Program-made: the position numbers and the translations under genes
The notes under the pieces: model-generated
What the model was told of the DNA's origin: nothing
Seen by the model: only the letters and a program-made list of their open reading frames with translations
Database searches by the model: none
Source of the DNA: Opitutus sp.
GTDB taxonomy: Bacteria; Verrucomicrobiota; Verrucomicrobiia; Opitutales; Opitutaceae
NCBI GenBank assembly: GCA_024707325.1
Contig: JANPZY010000004.1
Location: 310,001 to 374,000, forward strand
DNA: 64,000 bases
Direction of reading: 5' to 3'
Shown here: piece after piece, positions 7,943 through 16,232 of the stretch
Layout: the number at the start of each line of letters is the position of its first letter
Numbering within the stretch: the stretch's first letter is position 1

Positions 7943-8184
7943 CGACGCAGGCCGCTCCTTGGTTCGATTCGATCCGCACGTCGGTGCGACACAATCCGCA
8001 CCTTGGCTCGACCTGCTGCACACCTTGGCTCAAGCCGGTGCGCACGTAGGCTCGATCGTGTTCGCACCTTGTCCCGAGTCGGTGCGGACTTTGGCACGAC
8101 GCGGTGCGCACCTTGTCGCGACCGTGTTCGGACTTGGGCTCGACCGTGACCGCACTCGGGCACGACTTGATGCGCTGAAGCCCT
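7943..8184 (+). repeat. 22-bp tandem array A (10 units plus a decayed one)
   Basis: Ten consecutive 22-bp units (7943-8162), each beginning CGAC or a variant, and an eleventh decaying by 8184. No insertion or deletion breaks the register. The units are degenerate: the best conserved columns are the initial CGAC, a central GTSCGSAC-like core and a final TTGGCT-like stretch. Short open frames inside it in several registers give the same heptad-like peptides and are not genes. It fills most of the gap between the ECF42 gene and the small membrane protein at 8262. Confidence 0.85.
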
Positions 8185-8261
8185 GAATGCGTTATCAGGC
8201 TTCGCGGCAAATGACGCACCGGCGGATGTTTCCGCGGTCCATGCGCGAACCCCCTCTCTCC

Positions 8262-8417
8262 ATGGCTCGTATCTTCCTCGCCGTTTTTCTCATCGTGTTT
8301 GGCGTCAACATGCTCTTCGGCATCGGACTGCCCACATGGCTGCTCGGTTTGCTCGCGCTGATTCCCGGCGTGCTGCTACTCGCCGAGCACTACCAGGTCC
8401 GCATCGACCGGAAATAA
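8262..8417 (+). CDS. Small two-helix membrane protein
   Basis: A 51-residue protein, MARIFLAVFLIVFGVNMLFG, a short turn containing PTW, then LLALIPGVLLLAEHY and a charged end. It forms two hydrophobic helices with a hairpin loop. No family is recognised. ATG 8262 is chosen because the frame upstream runs through array A sequence and non-coding-looking bases. It ends at a perfect 13-bp stem that it shares with the convergent asnS gene. Confidence 0.6.
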   Translation: MARIFLAVFLIVFGVNMLFGIGLPTWLLGLLALIPGVLLLAEHYQVRIDRK

Positions 8418-8440
8418 CCCCGCACCCGAGAAAACGCCAA

Positions 8441-8473
8441 ACCACAAAGTCAACCAATAGTTGACTTTGTGGT
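8441..8473. terminator. Shared terminator-like hairpin between the small membrane gene and asnS
   Basis: ACCACAAAGTCAA at 8441-8453 pairs perfectly with 8461-8473, with a 7-base loop. There is no long U run in the plus direction; in the asnS direction the downstream bases are T-rich. It lies between two convergent stop codons, so bidirectional termination is the likely role. Confidence 0.7.
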
Positions 8474-8490
8474 GCGTGCATTGCGGCGCG

Positions 8491-9879
8491 TCAGAACGCC
8501 GCGTTGCCGGGCGTGCGGGCGAACGGGATGACGTCGCGGATGTTGGGCACGCCGGTCACAAACATCAGCATGCGCTCAAAGCCGAGACCGAAGCCCGCGT
8601 GCGGCACGGTGCCGTAACGGCGCAGATCGAGATACCAACTGTAGTCGGCGGGATTCAGCCCGTGGCGTTGCATGTTGGCCTCGAGCACATCGAGACGCTC
8701 TTCGCGCTGGCTGCCGCCGACGATCTCGCCGATGCCGGGGACGAGCACGTCCATGGCGGTGACGGTTTTATCGTCGTCGTTCAGCCGCATGTAGAACGGC
8801 TTAATTTCCTTCGGATAATTGTAGACCGTGGTCGGGCACTTGAAGAGCACTTCGGTGAGATAGCGCTCGTGCTCGGCCTGAAGATTCACGCCGTATTCGA
8901 CAGGATACTCGAAGCTCTTGCCGCTCTTCTTGAGCAGCTCGACGGCCTCCGTGTAGCTCACGCGCTGGAACGGACGCTCGAGCACGAAATCGAGGCGCGA
9001 GAGCAGCTCCTTGTCGACGAACTTGGCGAACAGCTCGAGATCCTCCGCGCACGTCGTGCGGACTTCGCGAATGAGGTATTTCACGAACTCCTCCGCGAGA
9101 TCCATGTTCGCGTGGAGATCGCAGAACGCCATCTCGGGCTCGATCATCCAAAATTCGTTCGCGTGGCGCGAGGTGTTGGAGTTCTCCGCGCGGAAAGTCG
9201 GACCAAACGTGTAAACGTTGCCCAGCGCGCACGCGAAAGCCTCGGCTTCAAGTTGGCCGCTGACGGTCAGGTAAGTGCGGCGCGCAAAGAAATCCTGGGC
9301 ATCGTCGATCGTGCCGTCCTCGCGCTTCGGCGGGTTGGCGAGGTCGTGCGTGGTCACGCGGAAAAGTTCGCCCGCGCCTTCGCAGTCGCTGCCGGTGATG
9401 ATCGGCGTGTGCACGTAAACGAAACCTTTTTCCTGGAAGAAACGGTGGATCGCGAACGCGAGCCGACTGCGCGTGCGGAAGACCGCACCGAAGAGATTGG
9501 AGCGCGGACGCAGGTGCGCGATCTCACGGAGAAACTCGGGCGTGTGACCTTTCTTTTGGAGCGGATACGTGGCGTCAGCCGTGCCGACGATCGTCACTTC
9601 CTCGGCAGTGATTTCCCACTTCTGGCCCTGCCCTTGCGACGGCACGAGTTTGCCGCGCACGGAAACGGAAGCGCCCGTCGTGAGGTGCTGGATCGCGGCG
9701 TAGTTGGGCAGTTTTGCGTCAGCGATGACCTGAATATTTTTCAGGCACGAGCCGTCGTTGAGCTCGATGAACGAAAACGTTTTCGCGTCGCGGCGGGTGC
9801 GCACCCAGCCGTGCACGAGAATGGCGTCTTGGGGCGAAGCGCTCGCGAGCGCGTCCTTGACGGAGGTCGGTTTCAGCAT
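8491..9879 (-). CDS. asnS: Asparaginyl-tRNA synthetase
   Basis: 462 residues, the normal AsnRS length. The N-terminal OB-fold carries [23 protein letters not shown], the anticodon-binding domain of class IIb enzymes. The class II core follows, with [21 protein letters not shown] (motif 2 region, split here) and the motif 3 region [14 protein letters not shown]. It charges tRNA-Asn with asparagine in the cytoplasm. AspRS would have a longer insertion, and the [14 protein letters not shown] ending is typical of AsnS. The gene stands alone on the minus strand, downstream of the reductase/TetR pair. Confidence 0.97.
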   Translation of the reverse strand: MLKPTSVKDALASASPQDAILVHGWVRTRRDAKTFSFIELNDGSCLKNIQVIADAKLPNYAAIQHLTTGASVSVRGKLVPSQGQGQKWEITAEEVTIVGTADATYPLQKKGHTPEFLREIAHLRPRSNLFGAVFRTRSRLAFAIHRFFQEKGFVYVHTPIITGSDCEGAGELFRVTTHDLANPPKREDGTIDDAQDFFARRTYLTVSGQLEAEAFACALGNVYTFGPTFRAENSNTSRHANEFWMIEPEMAFCDLHANMDLAEEFVKYLIREVRTTCAEDLELFAKFVDKELLSRLDFVLERPFQRVSYTEAVELLKKSGKSFEYPVEYGVNLQAEHERYLTEVLFKCPTTVYNYPKEIKPFYMRLNDDDKTVTAMDVLVPGIGEIVGGSQREERLDVLEANMQRHGLNPADYSWYLDLRRYGTVPHAGFGLGFERMLMFVTGVPNIRDVIPFARTPGNAAF

Positions 9880-9928
9880 GCCGCGATGGAATTCCCAGCC
9901 GCGCGCGCTCGCAAAACAAAAGGCGTGG

Positions 9929-9986
9929 CGCCGTGCGTTAGGAGACGCACAGCGCGCGACTTCATGCCGCCTAATTGCGGCTCAGG
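9929..9986. repeat. Left copy of a repeat flanking the reductase/TetR pair
   Basis: The stretch ending TCATGCCGCCTAATTGCGGC (about 9962-9981) recurs at 11815-11834 with three substitutions. Each copy can fold back on itself: here GTTAGG at 9937-9942 is complementary to CCTAAT downstream, around a 25-30 base loop. The copies lie just outside the aldo/keto reductase and tetR genes. They may be remnants of the event that placed the pair between asnS and gltX. Confidence 0.5.
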
Positions 9987-10032
9987 CGTTTGCGGCTGGA
10001 GCCCGATTGAATCGAGCTGGCGGTTCACACGA

Positions 10033-11067
10033 TCAGGCTGCAGCTCGCTCAGCCAGTGGACGGCGCCGCAGATCGACGTTGTTGATCGCAGGAGGAGTAT
10101 AGCCCGAGGCTCCGAGCGGCGCGAGATCGAGACCGGGCGGCACGATCCGGTCGATGCGGTCAAGAAGCGCATCGTCGAGAGACACACCCGCACCGGCCAG
10201 CAAGTCATCGAAGTGTCCCATGGTTCGCGGTCCGATGATCGCCGAGGTGATCCCCGGATGCGCCAGAACGAACGCAATGGCGAGATGAGTCAGGGGCATG
10301 CCCGCCTCTCTCGCCAATCCCACGAGCTGCTCCACGGCCTCGAGCGTGGGCGCGTCCGACATCATGGAGGGGAAATACTTCAACCTCAATGTGTCCGGCG
10401 GCGGTTGTCCTTTCCTATATTTACCGGTCAGCAGGCCCTTCGCGAGTGGGCTCCAGGCCAGAACTCCCATTCCGTATTGCTGGCAGGCAGGAAGGACCTC
10501 CCGCTCGATGCCCCGATCCAAAATCGAATACGGCTGTTGTTCGATTCGGAAGCGATTGAGGCTCCGGCGCTCAGCGACCCATTGTGCCTCGATGATGTTC
10601 GAGGCAGGAAAAGTGGACGTGCCAATCGCGCGAATCTTGCCGGCCCGCATCAGGTCACTGAGGACCGAAAGGGTCTCCTCGAGATCGGTGTCTGGAGCGG
10701 GGCGATGGAGGTAGTAAAGGTCGAGGTAGTCCGTCTGCAGACGTCGCAGTGAATCCTCCACGGCTTTCGTTAACCAACGACGCGAACCACCTTGCTGGTT
10801 CGGATCCTTGCCCATGGCGTGATAGCCTTTGGTGGACAGGACGACGCTGTCGCGGCGATCTTTAATCGCTTTGCCAACAATTTCCTCCGACTCGCCGCGA
10901 CTATACGCATCAGCGGTGTCGATGAAGTTGATGCCGGCATCCAGCGCCTTGTGGATGATCCGCGTTGTCTCCTCATGATCAGGGTTGCCGCCAGCACCAA
11001 ACATCATGGCGCCGAGACAATAGGGGCTCACTTTAATGCCGGTTCGGCCTAGTGGACGGTATTTCAT
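10033..11067 (-). CDS. Aldo/keto reductase
   Basis: 344 residues starting MKYRPLGRTGIKVSPYCLG, the classic opening of the family. The catalytic tetrad is visible: Asp in FIDTADAYSRG, Tyr in the same stretch, Lys in VVLSTKGYHAMG, and His in YYLHRPAPDTD. The NADP-binding C-terminus contains SAIIGPRTMGH. ATG 11067 has an AAGGAGG ribosome site 9 nt upstream; the open frame continues to 11148 but without support. Substrate unknown. It is divergent from a tetR gene with an 85-bp gap, so it is probably under that regulator's control. Confidence 0.9.
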   Translation of the reverse strand: MKYRPLGRTGIKVSPYCLGAMMFGAGGNPDHEETTRIIHKALDAGINFIDTADAYSRGESEEIVGKAIKDRRDSVVLSTKGYHAMGKDPNQQGGSRRWLTKAVEDSLRRLQTDYLDLYYLHRPAPDTDLEETLSVLSDLMRAGKIRAIGTSTFPASNIIEAQWVAERRSLNRFRIEQQPYSILDRGIEREVLPACQQYGMGVLAWSPLAKGLLTGKYRKGQPPPDTLRLKYFPSMMSDAPTLEAVEQLVGLAREAGMPLTHLAIAFVLAHPGITSAIIGPRTMGHFDDLLAGAGVSLDDALLDRIDRIVPPGLDLAPLGASGYTPPAINNVDLRRRPLAERAAA

Positions 11068-11115
11068 TGATGGGTCCTCCTTCGGAATAGTTACGGTTGA
11101 CGATCGGCAAACCCG

Positions 11116-11165
11116 TATTTGAGAATGCCCTCGCATAACACCAAACACGAGGATGTCCTCAAATA
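11116..11165. promoter_or_regulatory. Split inverted repeat over the tetR start codon, candidate operator
   Basis: TATTTGAG at 11116-11123 is perfectly mirrored by CTCAAATA at 11158-11165, and inside it CTCG (11130-11133) is mirrored by CGAG (11148-11151) with matched spacing of six bases on both sides. The right half spans the ATG of tetR. Such a site would let the TetR protein repress both itself and the divergent reductase. The symmetry is seen; binding is inferred. Confidence 0.55.
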
Positions 11166-11782
11166 ACGCAAATAGAAAAGTCCGCCGCGCCGTGAAACCC
11201 CAGCGCAGTCATGGGAAAGCCCGGGTGGAAACCATTCTGGTCGCAGCCGCCGAAGTGATCGGGGACAAGGGTTACGACCGGGCCACCATGGCGGAGATCG
11301 CCGAACGCGCGAAATCCCCCATCGGCTCACTCTACCGCTTCTTTCCCAATAAGGAGATTCTGGCTAACGCATTGCTCGATCGCTACGCCGTGCTGATCAA
11401 CGCAGCCTTTGATGCCATCGATCACGTCGCATCGGATCTGCCGGTTGAGACGCTGGCCGACACGCTGCTGGAGCTGATGGTAAATCTCCAGACCGAGACC
11501 AAGGCCTTGGCATCCGTTTTGGAAGCAAATGCCAAATGGACCAAGCGGCCGAAATTTCCGGAGCTGTTTCTTCAGCGTCTCATCAAAGTGCTGCGCCACC
11601 GCGCACCCGAGCTGTCAGCCAATGACGCGCAAAACGTGGCTGCCGTTTTGATGCATAACCTGAAGACGATGCGGGCGATTACCTTTGGGAAAGGCATCGC
11701 CACGGGTCCCGACGTCGCAGCCGAACTCAGGTTAATGAATCGGCTGTATCTCCTGAACCGGCTGACGCCCAATCGAAAGTAG
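11153..11782 (+). CDS. TetR/AcrR family regulator
   Basis: 209 residues. A basic leader of about 22 residues is followed by the HTH domain: ILVAAAEVIGDKGYDRATMA then EIAERAKSPIGSLYRFFPNK, the usual TetR recognition helix ending in YxFFxNKE. The C-terminal two thirds are a helical ligand-binding domain without recognisable family detail. It is divergent from the aldo/keto reductase and probably represses it and itself. Base use looks less GC-biased than the flanking synthetase genes, compatible with acquisition as a unit with the reductase. Confidence 0.9.
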   Translation: MSSNNANRKVRRAVKPQRSHGKARVETILVAAAEVIGDKGYDRATMAEIAERAKSPIGSLYRFFPNKEILANALLDRYAVLINAAFDAIDHVASDLPVETLADTLLELMVNLQTETKALASVLEANAKWTKRPKFPELFLQRLIKVLRHRAPELSANDAQNVAAVLMHNLKTMRAITFGKGIATGPDVAAELRLMNRLYLLNRLTPNRK

Positions 11783-11838
11783 CCGCAAGTCAGGGCACTG
11801 AAAGGCGCGCAACGTCATGGCGCCTGATTGCGGCTCAA
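11780..11838. repeat. Right copy of the flanking repeat, hairpin-forming
   Basis: AGCCGCAAGTCAGG (11781-11794) pairs with CCTGATTGCGGCT (11823-11835) apart from one bulged G, enclosing a loop of about 28 bases. The 3' part matches the left copy near 9960. It runs into the end of gltX, whose stop codon is at 11835, so it may also end transcription from both sides. It lacks the GTTRRRY and RYYYAAC ends of an integron site. Confidence 0.5.
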
Positions 11839-13223
11839 CCGACCGAAGCGAGGAAACGCTCGAAACGCGCAAGCGTGCGATCGCGACCGAGCACGCGAAT
11901 CATGCCCGTGATGCTCGGACCGACGTTGGTGCCGGAGAGCGCGAGGCGCGCGACCGACTGGTAATCGCCAAAACCCAGCGATTTCGCGGTGGCGAGCGAT
12001 TTGATCCCCTCCTCGATCGCGGTGTCACTGGAGAGATCGAACGCAGGCAACGCCTCGATCAATTCGCGCAGGCGCGCCTGGGGGTCGCCTTTACCAAGCA
12101 CCTTGTCGCGAACCTTCGCATCGATCGCGAAATCCTCGGTGAAGAAATACGCGGTGTAGGCGGGCAGCTCCTCGACACCTTTGATCTTCGGCTGGCTCAG
12201 CAGCATCACCTCACGGAAATACGCCGGATCGGCAGCGAGCGCGGCTTGGGCGGCGGGATTTTCCGTCTGGCGTGAAAAGTAATCCCGGGCGAGCGACACG
12301 AAGCGATCGGCCGGCTGCTCGAGCAGATAGGCCATGTTCATGTGCGCGAGTTTCTTGTCGTCGAAGCGCGCGTTGCTCTGGTTGACGCCGGGGAGATCGA
12401 AGAGGCGGATGATCTCGGCGATCGGCATCTTCTCGCGGTCGTCGCCGGGATTCCAGCCGAGGAGGCTGAGGAAGTTGACCAGCGCCTCAGGCAGGTATCC
12501 ACGACGCTGATACTCTTCGACCAGTGCGCCCTGGTCTCGCTTGGACATCTTGCCCGGACCATTCTGCTTCAGGATGAGCGGAATGTGCGCGAACTGCGGC
12601 ACGGGCGCGCCGAGGGCTTTGAACAACTCGACGTGTTTGCTCGTGTTGGAAAGGTGGTCCTCGCCGCGGATCACGTGCGTGATCTGCATGGCGATGTCGT
12701 CGACGACATTCACGAAGTGGAAGACCGGATTGCCGTCGGAGCGGAAGATCACGAAGTCCTCATCCTCGACGCGCTCCACGCGACCGCGGATCTGATCGTC
12801 GATGACCGTGGGCTCGGTTTTCACCTTCGTGACCGTCTTCTTGCGGTGCTCGTCGAAGACTTCGTAGCGCTCGCCGAGAAGTTTGAACCAAATCGCGCCG
12901 TCCTTCTCGTAGGTGCGGCCGGCCGCGGTGAGTTTGGCGAGATACTCGCGATAGATTTCGGTGCGCTCGCTCTGACGATACGGACCGAAATTGCCGCCGA
13001 CTTTCGGACCTTCGTCCCACGTCATGCCGAGCCACGTGAGTGAATCATAGATCACATTGAGGAAGGCCTCGCTGTTGCGCTCCTTGTCGGTGTCCTCGAT
13101 GCGCAGCACGAAGGTGCCGCCGGTGTGGCGGGCGTAGAGCCAGTTGAACAGCGCGGTGCGGGCACTTCCGATGTGGAAGAAGCCCGTGGGACTCGGCGCA
13201 AAACGAACGCGGACGTGTGACAT
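11835..13223 (-). CDS. gltX: Glutamyl-tRNA synthetase
   Basis: 462 residues, a class I synthetase charging tRNA-Glu (or tRNA-Gln where a GatCAB route is used). The HIGH-type motif is [20 protein letters not shown] near residue 8, and the KMSKR loop is [14 protein letters not shown] near 250. The Rossmann core [12 protein letters not shown] and the C-terminal helical anticodon-binding domain are intact. Whether it is discriminating or non-discriminating cannot be told by eye. It is divergent from the M14-type gene with a 53-bp gap. Confidence 0.97.
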   Translation of the reverse strand: MSHVRVRFAPSPTGFFHIGSARTALFNWLYARHTGGTFVLRIEDTDKERNSEAFLNVIYDSLTWLGMTWDEGPKVGGNFGPYRQSERTEIYREYLAKLTAAGRTYEKDGAIWFKLLGERYEVFDEHRKKTVTKVKTEPTVIDDQIRGRVERVEDEDFVIFRSDGNPVFHFVNVVDDIAMQITHVIRGEDHLSNTSKHVELFKALGAPVPQFAHIPLILKQNGPGKMSKRDQGALVEEYQRRGYLPEALVNFLSLLGWNPGDDREKMPIAEIIRLFDLPGVNQSNARFDDKKLAHMNMAYLLEQPADRFVSLARDYFSRQTENPAAQAALAADPAYFREVMLLSQPKIKGVEELPAYTAYFFTEDFAIDAKVRDKVLGKGDPQARLRELIEALPAFDLSSDTAIEEGIKSLATAKSLGFGDYQSVARLALSGTNVGPSITGMIRVLGRDRTLARFERFLASVG

Positions 13224-13276
13224 GATCGTCGGATTGTGACTTGTGAACGGCGAAAGGGACCAGCAAGAAACAAGGC

Positions 13277-14053
13277 GTGTCCGCTGTCAAAGCCGCGTCC
13301 CTCAATCCCAGTGCGTTTGTCCGCGACTTCTCCGAAGCCGCTGCGGCGCAAGGTTTCCGGCTCGAACGCTTCGGCGAAATCGCCAACTGCCCGCTAGTGG
13401 CAGCCACGAAACGGCCGCGCGGCATGCGGCCGCGGATTTATCTGTCGACGGGCATCCACGGCGACGAGCCAGCCGGACCGCATGCGCTGCTGGAGCTGCT
13501 GAAAGCGGGCGTGTTCGACGCGCGAGCGACGTGGTTTCTGTGCCCATTGCTCAACCCGGCGGGCTTTCTGCGGGCGACGCGGGAAAACGCCGAAGGACTG
13601 GATCTCAACCGCGACTACAAGGATCTGCGCTCGGCGGAAATCCGCGCGCACGGGGCATGGCTGCAGCGCCAGCCGAACTTCGACGTGACACTCTGCCTGC
13701 ACGAGGACTGGGAATCGGCGGGGTTTTATCTCTACGAACTCAATCCCGCCAACCAGCCCACGCTCGCGGATGCGATGATCGCGGCGGTGAGGAAAGTTTG
13801 CCCGATCGAAACGGCGGCAATCATCGACGGTCGTGAGTCGGCTGAACCGGGCATCATCCGTCCGATCGCCGATCCACTCCTGCGCGAAATGTGGCCGGAG
13901 GCGATTTATCTTCGCGCTCACCACACGACACTGAGCTACACGCTCGAAAGTCCGTCAGCGCTCACGCTGGACGTGCGCGTCGCCGCGCTGCGGGCCGCGG
14001 TCGAGGCCGCGCTCGCGGAGTTTACGCGGACGGCGCGGACGATGGCAGGTTGA
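13277..14053 (+). CDS. M14-like zinc carboxypeptidase/deacylase
   Basis: 258 residues from GTG 13277. The zinc site of M14 enzymes is visible: [19 protein letters not shown] supplies His and Glu (HGDE), and CLHEDWES about 85 residues later supplies the third ligand His. [20 protein letters not shown] carries the substrate-binding Asn-Arg pair. It resembles MpaA/murein-peptide amidases and aspartoacylase relatives; which substrate it cuts is unclear. Its last 32 bases overlap the convergent pseudouridine synthase. Confidence 0.8.
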   Translation: MSAVKAASLNPSAFVRDFSEAAAAQGFRLERFGEIANCPLVAATKRPRGMRPRIYLSTGIHGDEPAGPHALLELLKAGVFDARATWFLCPLLNPAGFLRATRENAEGLDLNRDYKDLRSAEIRAHGAWLQRQPNFDVTLCLHEDWESAGFYLYELNPANQPTLADAMIAAVRKVCPIETAAIIDGRESAEPGIIRPIADPLLREMWPEAIYLRAHHTTLSYTLESPSALTLDVRVAALRAAVEAALAEFTRTARTMAG

Positions 14054-14849
14054 GGCCTCGCGCCGCGCAAAACGTGCGAAGATCCGTCGGCAGCGGCGAC
14101 GTGAACATATATGGCAGGCCCGTTTCGCGCAGATCGATTTCGGCGCAATGCAACGCCTGGCGCGGAAGCAGAAGGCGCGCAGCCAAGGCATCGGTCCAGC
14201 CATGTTCCACAAAATCCAGAAACAGCCGCGCATCGGGACCGTAGATTTTGTCTCCAACAAGTGGATACCCGAGCCACTGCGCGTGCGCGCGAATCTGGTG
14301 TTTGCGCCCCGTGTCAGTGACGACGCGCACGAGCGTGAACCCGTTCGCCGCAGAGAGCGGTTCGAAGTGCGTTACCGAGGGTTGTCCGTCGGGACGCACC
14401 GTCGACTTGATCGCGACCGGGCTCTCCGTGTCGTCGCCTAGCGGCTGATCCACCGTGACGCGCTCGCGCAACTCGCCGGTGAGAATCGCGAGGTAGGCCT
14501 TTTTCACGCGACGCTGCTGCATCGCTTTCTGCAGACGGCTCGCCATCGGCGGATCCTTGGCGAGAACCACGATGCCGCTGGTCTCGCGATCGAGGCGAAA
14601 GACGAGGTGCATCACGTCGCGTCCGGTGTATTCCCGGGCGGCGCCGACGAGACTCGACCATGGACCGGCCTTGGACGGATGACACACGACGTCGCCCGGT
14701 TTATCGATCACGAGCACGCGATCGTCCTCGAAATTGATCCAGCCAACCAACTCCTCGCGCGCGATCATGCGCACCGGACCTTGCTTGAGTCGAAACGCGC
14801 GCCAGCCCTGCGGCGCGTCGGCGGGGAGATCGGATTCCGCCGGGCTCAC
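14022..14849 (-). CDS. RluA-family pseudouridine synthase
   Basis: About 275 residues. GTG 14849 is chosen because it makes a GTGA overlap with the stop of the upstream SDR gene. The body has VLVIDKPGDVVCHPS, then HLVFRLDRETSGIVVLAKD with the catalytic Asp in RLDRETSG, and the C-terminal TGRKHQIRAHAQWLGYPLVG. It isomerises uridine to pseudouridine in rRNA or tRNA; without an S4 domain it is nearer RluA/RluE/TruC than RluC/D. The exact target is not predictable. Confidence 0.9.
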   Translation of the reverse strand: MSPAESDLPADAPQGWRAFRLKQGPVRMIAREELVGWINFEDDRVLVIDKPGDVVCHPSKAGPWSSLVGAAREYTGRDVMHLVFRLDRETSGIVVLAKDPPMASRLQKAMQQRRVKKAYLAILTGELRERVTVDQPLGDDTESPVAIKSTVRPDGQPSVTHFEPLSAANGFTLVRVVTDTGRKHQIRAHAQWLGYPLVGDKIYGPDARLFLDFVEHGWTDALAARLLLPRQALHCAEIDLRETGLPYMFTSPLPTDLRTFCAARGLNLPSSAPSA

Positions 14850-15661
14850 TGTTTCACCTGCATCAGGCGATAGCGTTTGAGGACGAGCGCAGCGCCGGCC
14901 GCCGCAAGCGGCTTGGGCACGCGCGAGCTGAAGGCGGCCATGAGCTTGTTTTTCCAACCCGTGACCACTTGCGCCCCGTGTTTCGCGAGCGCTCGATACG
15001 ATTGCAGAACGACCTCTTCGGCTGTCATCCCGAGGGAATCCGCCACACTGCCCTTTTTCAGGCCGGCGCGGCGAAAGAACTCCGTGGAGGTCGGGCCGGG
15101 GCACACCGCCAGCGCCCGCACACGCGAGCTGCGAAGTTCTTCGTTGAGCGCGAGACTCCAGTGCAGGACGAAAGCCTTGCTGGCTCCGTAGGTCGCCATG
15201 AAAGGAGTCGGCTGAAAGGCCGCCGTAGAAGCGATGTTCATGACCGCGCCGCCCCGTTCCTTGAGGAGCGGAAGCATCAACCCCGTGAAGTGAACCAATC
15301 CTCTGATATTAACATCCAGCATTTCCAGCTGATGCGGAAGATTGGGCTCAGGAAAGCGGCCGTATGCGCCGAAACCACTATTGTTGATGAGCAGGACGCG
15401 CCCCGGCACTTCTCGTCCCAGATACCCCGTCACTTCGGCGGCCGCCCGCTCAATGTCGGCCGGTGAGGAAAGATCACAGGGCACATGCCGCAGTATAAGT
15501 GGATCAACTTCTGCCGCCGGAGCGCGCCGGGAGAGGTTGCAAAAGCGCAGGCCCGGAGCCAGTTTCGCCCCGAGCTCGATGAAAGATTTTCCAATACCGG
15601 AAGATCCTCCCGTCACGACGACGGCAGAGAAAGTTTGGAGCGATTCGCTCAGCGAAGCCAC
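14846..15661 (-). CDS. SDR-family short-chain dehydrogenase
   Basis: 271 residues from GTG 15661, the only start after an in-frame stop. It has the cofactor loop VVVTGGSSGIGKSFIELG, the NNSGFGAYG strand, the active-site ATYGASKAF with Tyr and Lys, and PGPTSTEFF after the active site, all normal for a classical SDR. The last 40 residues are hydrophobic and basic, similar to SDRs of the DltE/YqjQ sort. Substrate unknown. It is translationally coupled to the pseudouridine synthase and divergent from the hibernation factor gene. Confidence 0.88.
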   Translation of the reverse strand: MASLSESLQTFSAVVVTGGSSGIGKSFIELGAKLAPGLRFCNLSRRAPAAEVDPLILRHVPCDLSSPADIERAAAEVTGYLGREVPGRVLLINNSGFGAYGRFPEPNLPHQLEMLDVNIRGLVHFTGLMLPLLKERGGAVMNIASTAAFQPTPFMATYGASKAFVLHWSLALNEELRSSRVRALAVCPGPTSTEFFRRAGLKKGSVADSLGMTAEEVVLQSYRALAKHGAQVVTGWKNKLMAAFSSRVPKPLAAAGAALVLKRYRLMQVKQ

Positions 15662-15734
15662 GGCATCGAGTTTTGAATTTCACCACGGCGGGGCACCGCT
15701 GTGGTCAGGTGAAACCCAAACTAAACGCAGTATC

Positions 15735-16109
15735 ATGAACAGACAAAACAAGAACGAACTGATCGTCTCTGGCATTCACCTTGAGCTGACCCCGTCGCTC
15801 AAAACCTACGTGCAAGAGAAGACAGAACGATTGTTTCGTCACGCGGAGCGAATCATCCGTATTCGAGTCGAACTGGAGTGTGACTCGACGGCGGACGTCG
15901 CGAACCGCTTCAAAGCCAAAGGCCACATCGAAATCAACGGGCCCGACCTGAATGCCACCGTCGCGTCCGACGAATGCCACAAGGCCATTTCCCTCCTGGT
16001 CAACAAACTCGACCGCATGCTGAGCAAGCGTCACCACCTCTACAAAGCACGCCGGCATCGCGTCACGGCGCCGGACGAGGAGATGGTCGAACTTCGCCGC
16101 GCCGGCTGA
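15735..16109 (+). CDS. hpf: Ribosome hibernation promoting factor (HPF/RaiA)
   Basis: 124 residues, short-form HPF size. It starts MNRQNKNELIVSGIHLELTP and contains VQEKTERLFRH, the AKGHIEINGPDLNATVASDE strand pair and INKLDRML-like helix (VNKLDRMLSKRHH). These match the RaiA fold that binds the 30S decoding centre and silences ribosomes in stationary phase. The long-form C-terminal dimerisation domain is absent. ATG 15735 is used since the open frame upstream overlaps the divergent SDR gene. A strong terminator follows. Confidence 0.9.
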   Translation: MNRQNKNELIVSGIHLELTPSLKTYVQEKTERLFRHAERIIRIRVELECDSTADVANRFKAKGHIEINGPDLNATVASDECHKAISLLVNKLDRMLSKRHHLYKARRHRVTAPDEEMVELRRAG

Positions 16110-16129
16110 ACATCCCGGCTTTTTCTCAA

Positions 16130-16157
16130 GCGCCCGCCCTCACCGGCGGGCGCTTTT
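16130..16157 (+). terminator. Rho-independent terminator of hpf
   Basis: A 9-bp GC stem, GCGCCCGCC (16130-16138) with its complement at 16145-16153, six-base loop, followed by TTTT. It lies 20 bp after the hpf stop. Confidence 0.9.
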
Positions 16158-16232
16158 GTTTATGTGCTCATCGCCGCGGCGCGGGCGGTCCCTTGACCCG
16201 CCAACCCAGAACGGCGCACTATTTCCGTCCTC

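Noticed and set aside
7943..8184. Open frames through the arrays giving repeated peptides such as VRTLARP
   Set aside because: The same peptides appear in several frames and both strands, as expected of a GC-rich repeat, and no start context or family supports translation.
11780..11838. Integron attC sites flanking the reductase/TetR pair
   Set aside because: The bulged hairpin is suggestive, but the GTTRRRY/RYYYAAC ends are absent or in the wrong order and no integrase is visible.
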